DNA from: Thozetella sp. PMI_491
Lineage: Eukaryota > Ascomycota > Sordariomycetes > Chaetosphaeriales > Chaetosphaeriaceae
Length of the DNA: 64,000 nucleotides
Reading direction: 5' to 3'
Assembly (NCBI GenBank): GCA_021432635.1
Contig: MU270019.1
Location: forward strand, 372,001 to 436,000
In this document: positions 56,493 through 64,000 of the stretch, in pieces
Position numbering within the stretch: the stretch's first letter is position 1
Layout of the letters: the number at the start of each line of letters is the position of its first letter
The notes under the pieces: generated by a model
Database searches by the model: none
The model's input: only the letters and a program-made list of their open reading frames with translations
Told to the model about the DNA's origin: nothing
Made by a program: the position numbers and the translations under genes

Positions 56493-56828
56493 TAGGCCAG
56501 TAACTACATGCCTAGCTCATTTCAAATCAAGGTGTTGGTAAGCCACGTCACTGGGGCTGGCGCCAAGCTGAAAGTTAGGGGAGATGGACTCGAGGAGGGC
56601 GGAGCCTCGTGGGAGCCTTGTTGCAAAAATTGCCGCAGAAGTTACCAGCCGAATTGTCATCAACAAGAATGCCGGCAGAAAGTTGCAAACATATTAATGG
56701 AGAAGTGGAGGATATAGAAATCGCACTATCGAAGCTAAGCCTGAGACATGCTGCACTACTATTAGGCTGCGGCGGAAATGCACAATTCTACAAGTGAACC
56801 GAGAGTCTCGTCGAGCATCCCCCCTCTG
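56493..56828. other. Intergenic; plus-strand fragment without support
   Basis: A 69-codon plus-strand frame at 56508-56717 contains CCKNCRRSYQPNCHQQEC, which looks like a zinc knuckle by chance composition, but has no homology I recognise and overlaps no splice model. The 5' flank of the small secreted gene and 3' flank of the second Hsp70-like gene are here. Confidence 0.3.
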
Positions 56829-59113
56829 TCAGTCGTCATAACTCACCGTGGTACTTCCCCACTCCTTGCCCTCAAACAACAGGCGCCACGTTAACTCGCC
56901 GCCAACAAAGCGAGCCTCGAGCTTGAAGTCTACCTCATAGTATTCCTGTCCAGTTTTAGGGTTCCTCATCCGGGGAAATCTGGACACGGGGATGTCGCTG
57001 AAGTTTGCGCGGACTTTGCAGATTACTTTGACATCTAAGGTTCACGGTTGTTTCCATTAGTGACTTTTTGAAGCATCGGACCATCTGGAGCTCCAAGGGG
57101 GAAGGGTAGAAGTGGCTTACCATCGTGAGCGTATCGCCGTGGTGCCGCGTCCTCGGTGCAGGCGCAGAGCTGTGCACCTATCTCCTTTTCTTCAAGATAC
57201 GTAAAGTGAGATGATACTTGAATTTCGAAGGTCTTGGGAATATCCTCCGGCAGCCGGTCGCCCTTCTCGGTAAGCCAGACCATCTGGCCCTTGGCCATCT
57301 TGCGGCCGGTGTATTCGTCGATGTATGCATCAGCTTCGATATGTAGATCCGGGTTATACAATCGACTGACTGGGGTGCCGTAGAATTTGCGAGCCAAGCG
57401 CACCGCCACTAAGCCGCTCGTCTTGCCTTCGAGGCCCCGGCAGACGGCACCTCGGGCGACTGCGGACCAACTAATCGCAGCCATGTCAGCAATCGGAGCG
57501 CGTGGATGAACTGATATGCCACAAGACGCTTACGGATGTTTTGGCCTGCGGGTCTGGATGCTCCTAGACTTGCAGTATTCCTGGATCTTTTGGAAAAGAT
57601 AGTTGTTGAGGCCGAATCCACCGACCACGAACACCGCCTTCCGGCTTGTGAGTCTTCGCTATCCCTAAGAGCCGGGAGATCTGGAAATTCTTGCCTTTGG
57701 CTTGCTGCCGTGGTTCTTCATCAGAGATGCAACCTGTCCGTCAATGAGCTCAAGCGTGCGATTCACGCAGGGGTCGAAGAACTGCCTCATCTGGGTACTG
57801 GTTGATCGCCATCGTTAACATACCAGTTGCTGTCATATTAGGCCACTTTGAGTGAGGTATTCATACCGATCCAAGGAGAGCACACCATCTTCAATTTTTA
57901 GAGCGTCATCATCTCGAATGCCAATTTCACTAGGTAAGGTGATGGGAATATCGTCGTCGTCGCCTACAAGCCCAAGGTGTTAAAGCTATGGAGCCATGGG
58001 TGGGAGGGTAGGAGGGTGTGAGGGGCTTGGGTCATACCGGAGAATTGCATCTTAGCGGTCTCGAAGGTATTGATCATAGGGCTCCCGTGCCGCGTTTTTG
58101 GCTTGGGGATCCTGTTGTATCTTTCCTCCCCGATCCATTTCTCCAGCCAGGTCAAGAACTCCTAGTCCTAGCATTAGTATTTCCGGGTAGGAACACAGCT
58201 TAGTTTCATCAATCACCTTTTCAACATAGGTAGCGCCGCACTTGTCGCCACTGCCAACGGCTGCTTCCTCGACCCGGAAGCTTGGGGTAGTCTGCGTGAC
58301 TTTGTAGGAGATCAAGTCGACTGTGCCACCGCCGGCGTCACATAGAACGAAGGTGTCGCCCGAGCCGATCTCACTCTTGTTTGCGCCCTCGATAATATCC
58401 CGTAGAGTGTAAATGGCAGCTGCCTCCGGCTCGGTGACAAGCCAAGTCTTCGCGGCCATCCATTTAGCCTTCGCCACAGCCTTGAGCGTCAGATCCTTTG
58501 CTCTCTCACTCCACACAGCAGGCACCGTGACAACAAGCTCTCGGGGCATGCTCTCGAACAATCCTTTGTCATACTGGATAGTGAGTTCTTTGTATGCATG
58601 CTTTCGAACCTCAGTCAGGTAGTCGGCCACGAGCTCTACGACGTCTTTCCCTGGATAAACAGGCGGCCCATCCCCGGTTTGCCTCTCCATGGCGCCCTCA
58701 AGGCCGTTAACGTCCAGGTCGTCGAAGTTAGACATCAATATTCTCATTAAGGAAAGAAAAGGCAGTGAGCTCTTCTGCTGCTCATCAAACCGTAATTTCA
58801 TGCAAGCATGAACTGGAACCTTGATATTGTGTTTGATCAGGTTGCCCCAGAGTATCTTGGTTTCCACATTGCCGTCTTGGGAGGGCTGGTAGGCGATACG
58901 GCTCGGCACCTTCTCAGCGTTGATCATTACGCCGACACCATGCCAGCCCTGGACGACCTGGATGTCATTGAGGGAATCGCCGACGCTCGTGTCGCAAAAG
59001 GCGACTCCACTGGAGAGGCTATTAGGCTTTGTACCGAGAACCTGACAAGATGAAGCTTACGAGTAAGTCGTCCCAAAGTCAAGACCGATAATCAGAGAAG
59101 GTGTACTGGACAT
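56829..59113 (-). CDS. Second Hsp70-like ATPase (609 aa, eight exons)
   Basis: Exons 59113-59061, 59009-58217, 58161-58038, 57963-57867, 57797-57695, 57637-57534, 57470-57121 and 57034-56829. The start MSSTPSLIIGLDFGTTYSGV is the phosphate-1 loop. FVLCDAGGGTVDLISYK is phosphate 2, AVFVVGGFGLNNYLFQKIQ the adenosine motif, and PWSAVARGAVCRGLEG the conserved block that follows. VVTVPAVWSERAKDLTLKA and TEPEAAAIYTLRD are typical of fungal Hsp70-like proteins. The C-terminal half (CAC...VKVICKVRANFS, FEGKEWGSTTVSYDD) replaces the chaperone substrate domain. The intron at 57694-57638 fits only as GC-AG (AAG|GCAAGA), like intron 1 of the other Hsp70-like gene. It is diverged from that gene rather than a recent copy. 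Confidence 0.88.
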
Positions 59114-59709
59114 GATCACGATTCAGCGTGCTCAGCTCTCTGTGTTCAAAGTTTTTGTAAGGAAATCGACTGCTTGGACTGAACAAGCCTAGGTTGTTTG
59201 AACGGCCAGTTGGAGCAGTTTTTTTTTTGAAGCAAAAAGAACAATATGTATTCTCCGAGCGAAGTCAAGACGGCCTAGAAACGGTCATTGCTCCTCCTAG
59301 GACCACCAATCTGGTGAGAGTTTAATCTAAGCCGCAGGCCGCAAAGAGGCGTCCTTCTATCTCCCAGCCGCTCTCTTAGCTACCCAAGATGTAGGGGGTG
59401 AGAAATGCCGCACACCAGCTGATTACAGCTCGGCGTCAATACGAGACATGGGCTTGTGGTAATATTACGTGGCATCGTGCCATGGCGTTTTCATGGAGAG
59501 AACTATCGCCCACGTGGCTCCTTTTCTGAAATAGTCCATGTCTTCTCGGAGCCTTATGGCCGTCTGTCGCGCAGGATTTCCATCCAACCCTAGCTATTAA
59601 ATGCTGATGGGCGCTCCCCTATTTACAGATATATCTCCTGCGTATATTTTGATTCAGACTTAGCCTCTCTCACTTTCTCCTTGAAGCTCTAAACTCCAGT
59701 TCCCCTAGG
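59114..59709. other. Divergent promoter region
   Basis: Promoters of the Hsp70-like gene (minus) and the coiled-coil gene (plus). T9 lies at 59220-59229 and AT-rich, TATA-like ATATATC at about 59628-59634. No gene is seen. Confidence 0.4.
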
Positions 59710-61685
59710 TTGCTCGCCCACCACTCAGCACATAACAGAGGCATGGAGCAGCTTTATCAAATTTCTGTCTCAGTGGTATCTGTGCTGACAGGGACACTAC
59801 AGAACAAATCTAATAATAGCTCGCCGACTGATTTAATAGAAGAAGAAATGGGCGAGAGATCGAAACAAGAAGCCACTTTAGGAAGGGATGCCCCCCCTGA
59901 TTCCGCAACGGAGAGGGATCCACTTTCGCAGAGGTCCACGAGGCTTAATGGCCGGTCCCAGAATACCGGCACAGATGTCGGAGTATTAGACAGGCGCTCC
60001 GTCGTAGGACTGGAGTCCAATCATGACGACATTAGTACAGACGATTATGAATGCGTTCGGAATTATCGAGCCGATAATAGAATACAGTACGACAATCAGG
60101 GACATGACTCACAGCAAGTTCGTTATGTCGCTGAGCAGCCCGAAAGTGGCTATCTAGACGTGACGCATCACACCTCGTCTAGTAAGCACAGGAGGCGCCA
60201 TAGACGATCTCGATCCTTCGATCTAGATCGCAGCCTCAGGGGGAGTTCCTCGCACAGCGCCAAGGATTTCGACTCCGAACACGCAACCCCACTCCACAGT
60301 GAAACTGGCCCTAGTCCAGATCATCGCTCGGCTCCTGGACCTGGCCATAAAATCGACAAGTACGGTCGCCTAGTATCTAGAATTCACGAAGAGAAACTTC
60401 AGCAGTTGAACAGAGACCATGGGGAATACAGAGCTCGTGATCGGACAACCCAGGATGATCGAGCCCGCCAACGCGGTGCAGGGGAGCAAAGAGGAGAGTA
60501 TTGCTCCGAGAACACCAAGAGATCTTCTCAACGCGACCGCGACACTGAGGAATCTAGAGTAAGGCCACATGTGGAGGATATTTCACCACATACAATCTAC
60601 CATACCACACAATCCTGCAATGAAGACATCCGGGACTCCATGAACCGGCTCAGGGACGAAGCCACCGACCTGACTAGGAGACTCGCCAAGAGCGAGGAGG
60701 AGCAAGTGCGGCTACGCGAGCAAGTAATGGTCCTCCAGCGAGAGGCCCTGTTTCATGTGGACAGACACGAGTCAACATTCGACGCGACTCTCCAGAATGC
60801 CTTCAAGATCCTAAACAGTAAGATCACGGCGGTGGTAAGCAAAACCCAACCGCTGTACCAGTTCGCCAAAGAAATTCCACTGAATGAGTGGAACATACCC
60901 AACATTCCGGAGTGGTACAATCCCATCATTCTGGTAAAACACAATGAAGGCGTGTATTTGCAGCATCTCAAGCATATGCTCCGGCGTATAATCTGGTACT
61001 TCCTCGAAGTCAGGTTGTTCAGCCGAACAGAGCCATTCCAAGCCTTCGGCCCCCAACCAGCGCGAGATCTGGAGGCCCGGTATGCTGACATGTTCAAGGA
61101 AGAATATGGTAGGCCACTCCCACAAATTAAGTTTAACTGGTAAATTCTTGACTAATATCTTGTCCCTCAGCAACGTCTGAATCAGCAGCGAAGTGGCGAG
61201 CATTGACGGCGACAAGGCTTGACGAACTGGAGACGGGGGAGGAGAAGAAGTATATTCTGGATGGCTTAGTGTCCTATTTTGGAAAGTTTCTACAGGTTTG
61301 TTTCGCAAAAAATGGAGAAAGAGAGAATGTTCAGACAACGGTAAGTGGTGCGTTCCTTCTGAAGCTAAAGCCGATGTTTGAGTCTGCTGTGAAGCTTTCG
61401 AAACTTTTCGCGAAAGACCGAGCTGGATACTCGTTGGGAATCCCCGATCTCAAGGCGCGGAATTACCGCAAAGGGGAGACAAGCGATGAGATGACCACTC
61501 GAGCGGATTTTGTTGGTATAGGAGGCGGAGGCGAGTACGATGCGGCTGGTACGATCATGGTTGTTGTATCGCCTATGCTGCTTAGATGGGGGGAGGGGAG
61601 CGGCAAGCGACTTGGAGAGAGGACCATCCTACTCAAGTCGTACGTTGAGGTAGATGAGGTGGAGTTTTCTTCTGATGGGTATTAG
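59710..61685 (+). CDS. Hypothetical coiled-coil protein (637 aa)
   Basis: Two exons, 59710-61108 and 61171-61685; the 62-nt intron has a GACTAAT branch point, and splicing joins FKEEYATSESAAKW. Residues 1-300 are hydrophilic, rich in Arg, Asp, Ser and His (KHRRRHRRSRSFDLDRSLRG) and likely disordered. Residues about 300-350 form a coiled coil (MNRLRDEATDLTRRLAKSEE and onward). A folded C-terminal region follows: IPLNEWNIPNIPEWYNPIIL, HLKHMLRRIIWYFLEVRLFS and MFESAVKLSKLFAKDRAGYS, ending in VVVSPMLLRWGEG and SYVEVDEVEF. I recognise the general type as a fungal hypothetical protein but no named domain. A second in-frame ATG (59743) is also plausible. Confidence 0.72.
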
Positions 61686-62161
61686 ATATCTCGCTTTATC
61701 TCTATCTGTCCTCCTTGGAAACTGCGCGTAGTTTATTGTTTGTCTAGAGTGAAGGATGTTTTTTTTCATCGTCTGTTTATGGGTACTATCCGGAAAATGA
61801 GAAACATTCGTCTGTTCTTATTTCAGGCTGTAGCAACTACCCTGCCTTGAATCCGTTTCTGAATGTAAGAAAAACGCCTCCTGCACTACAGCTATTTTCC
61901 ACCCAGCCGGCATGTCTACGTAAATTCTATTAGAGAAACTATCCCGTCATGACGCCATAGTCGCACTGCTCAACCTTGCGCAACAGTTAGCTAGAGTTTC
62001 GCACAGCTGCGGAAAACTTGCCACTGCGTCCAGCACGCCACTAGCTGCATGATACGGCAGTTCTCTTCCCCAAAGTCTCGGCTAACGACATCCTATCTCT
62101 CTGTAGGCTGGCTAACTTGTGAAGGACTTTAAATGGGGCCGAGCTGATGTTGCCAGATTAG
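61686..62161. other. Intergenic, nothing recognised
   Basis: No gene, repeat or RNA feature is recognised between the coiled-coil gene and the degenerate fragment. Confidence 0.4.
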
Positions 62162-62589
62162 GTCCACGATGACGCTCATGACGGGAAATTTGTTGAGAAA
62201 CAAACACTGTCAGACTTCCTCGTTTAGTATGAAACTTATCTCGCCGAGGAAACGCCTAGGCATCTACACAATAACCTTGAGCAGGCGTTGAAGCAGGCAA
62301 TTGACAATATCCAGGAAACCTTGAGGAGGAAATCCGTCGGGATTTTGGACCGAACACAGGACGATATTCTCCCCGATTTCCGCCGCACTCGTGGGCTCGG
62401 CGACTCCACAAGGGTCACAAAACCGAGCCGCTAGATGAAATGACGCCTGAAGGCCCTCCCATAGAAGCCACGATCTCGAACTCGGTAGAAATTGAGGCAA
62501 GCGATGCCGACCCTGACCTCACGCAACCAAAAATCGCTATTGGTGTCGATTTCTCGGATGACATATCAAGCACGGCGGATATAGACTAG
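62162..62589 (+). pseudogene. Degenerate gene fragment, one stop and one frame change
   Basis: On the plus strand, 62162-62434 reads as coding-like sequence with a single TAG at 62225-62227: DGKFVEKQTLSDFLV, stop, YETYLAEETPRHLHNNLEQA and further to RRTRGLGDSTRVTKPSR. A second frame from about 62400 to a TAG at 62587-62589 continues with coding-like sequence (ATISNSVEIEASDADPDL, KIAIGVDFSDDI). One frameshift near 62400 and one nonsense change would join them. An AG at 62160-62161 could be a 3' splice site. I do not recognise the protein with confidence. It could also be part of an intron-rich intact gene. Confidence 0.35.
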
Positions 62590-64000
62590 TCTACCTGGAG
62601 ATACTGTGGCCCTTCTAGAGTGTTCGGCACCGGAGAGAGCTAGGCTTCGCACTACAGCGCCGAGTCAGACCAACTAATCCATCATATTTGTATTAGGCGT
62701 AGGCGAACTTGCCAAAAAAACACGTAAACTTTCGGCTCGATGCTTAACATATCTTGTTTCCTAGATTTCATCTATGCCATCTGAATCGCCCTCCCCAGGT
62801 TTAGCTTCGTGAAGAGCTGCGCTCTCGTGATGATTACAAGGCAGTAGCAGAACTTGTATTGGTGGATTGCGAGCTACGAGCTATGTGATACATCGCATAA
62901 ACAAGGTAAGCTGTTGATGCAAATCCAGGATGTCAACACTGCGAGATCGGGGCACGCTCCTGGCGACGAGAGACACGAGTCTATCGGGGTAGGCCGCACT
63001 AGTAAGGTAAACGCTGAGGGCAACCGATTTCGGCTTGCACCGGACCGATCCCAACCTCACCGACTGCCATGCTCGGTTCTTACTCATATCACAACAACAC
63101 AACCTCAAACGTACTGACTGGCCTTTCCGCTGCGCTGCTCTATCAATCCTGCACACCGGATCTCCATATATGTATCCTTAGCTGGTAAGTGAAATGAGCA
63201 AAACATCGCCTGCCTAAAAAAGGGAGACGGTGGCAAAGAGAACTTATTATGGCCAGCAATCGAGCATCCCGCATGTAGATGGACCTGTAGACCCACATCT
63301 GCCATAGATAGACAGGGCGGCCCTAGAGATCCCCACCGATAAAGGGCGCGACGGACTCGTCGACCGGCTGTTCTTGCCTCGCATCCATACCTAGGTAGGT
63401 GTAGGTGACGCCGGGGGATGCTGCTGGCCGCTTCCCCAACTGCCGGCATGGGCGACACCGATGCGGCGACGCCAGAGGGGGGCGGCGCAAAGGGCCTTAG
63501 CCCATAGCCGGTGCTGTGCTCCCACAATACTATCGGACGACAAGCTACGCATAGCTCCTCACGTCATTCTTAAATGGGTCGCACCTATTCTGATCGATCT
63601 CGGCGTGGGCCGAGCTGACGGGGCCAGGCAGTTTGGGCGTGCGCGCGGTGCCTGGCGGGAGAGCTAGGTCGCCGATGCCCGGTCTCAGGTAGAGACCAGA
63701 CTGACAAGCCATGGCGCTGGGCCGCCCTTCTGGGCTGGGAGCTGGATGCGCGGCCCGGATCGGAATTCTAGGCCCTGCCACCAGGACGCTTCGGCCTGGA
63801 CCAGCTTGCACGAGCTCGGCGCCGCCGGCGCCGCAGCCATCCCCCAGCACGTCCCTGAGCACCGGGGAGGAGACCTTCCCTTGGCAGTCCAATATCGGAC
63901 GACCCCAACCTTTGGGGATTCTGGATGCGCCGTGCCTCTCAACAGCTTTACATTGGTGGTGGTTTTGCCTTGCTCTTCTGTCACACGGTCTTGCGCCCAT
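62590..64000. other. Right edge, nothing firm
   Basis: No supported gene. The last 460 bases are GC-rich, and minus-strand frames there (to 64000) stay open but lack domain signatures; a gene crossing the right edge cannot be excluded. Confidence 0.35.

Noticed and set aside
1-64000. CRISPR arrays, rRNA, operons and ribosome binding sites
   Set aside because: None seen; the window is eukaryotic nuclear DNA, where such bacterial features are not expected.

Overview
The window is nuclear DNA of a filamentous ascomycete (Pezizomycotina). Most genes have several short introns of about 44-150 nt with GTRNGY donors and CTRAY branch points. Gene content is typically fungal: two Zn2Cys6 regulators, DHA14, Dal5-like and sugar MFS transporters, a MATE carrier, a P450, Hsp70-like ATPases and single-pass Ser/Thr-rich surface proteins. 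The species cannot be named from the sequence. About 25 genes are supported. Exon joins were chosen by reading frame, splice signals and family conservation; none was tested against transcripts.

Layout. 1-3.0 kb holds two divergent paralogs of an unknown family, the left one cut by the window edge, with decayed coding fragments between them. 3.9-9.9 kb has a PuuE-type deacetylase, a P450 and a divergently transcribed Zn2Cys6 regulator. 11 kb has a broken LITAF-domain gene. 12.7-18.2 kb has a secreted NlpC/P60 peptidase, a GST, a secreted zinc phospholipase C-like protein and a secreted peptidoglycan-binding-like protein, followed by a MATE carrier: a possible exported arsenal against bacteria. 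20.8-23.3 kb encodes a large single-pass surface protein.

24.6-34.2 kb looks like one metabolic cluster: DHA14 MFS exporter, HGGG-type esterase, Zn2Cys6 regulator, FAD-dependent D-amino-acid oxidase ending in a peroxisomal AKL signal, and a Dal5-type permease. Its two divergent promoters each carry a perfect inverted repeat: GATCGG-N5-CCGATC at 28253, and 12-bp arms around an 8-bp centre at 32197. This suggests import or hydrolysis of a substrate followed by peroxisomal oxidation under local control.

34.3-49.3 kb has two minus-strand genes (a low-complexity protein and a Mid2-like membrane protein), an Hsp70-like ATPase, a sugar transporter, a phytanoyl-CoA dioxygenase-like enzyme, an NADPH-type reductase and a multi-pass membrane protein. 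49.3-53.3 kb is a gene desert with relics, including a tRNA-like stretch and a probable decayed fragment of the 34-kb gene. 53.3-61.7 kb has a membrane protein with five tandem Cys/Trp-rich repeats, a tiny two-exon secreted protein, a second Hsp70-like gene and a coiled-coil protein. The last 2.3 kb holds a degenerate gene fragment and nothing else I can support.
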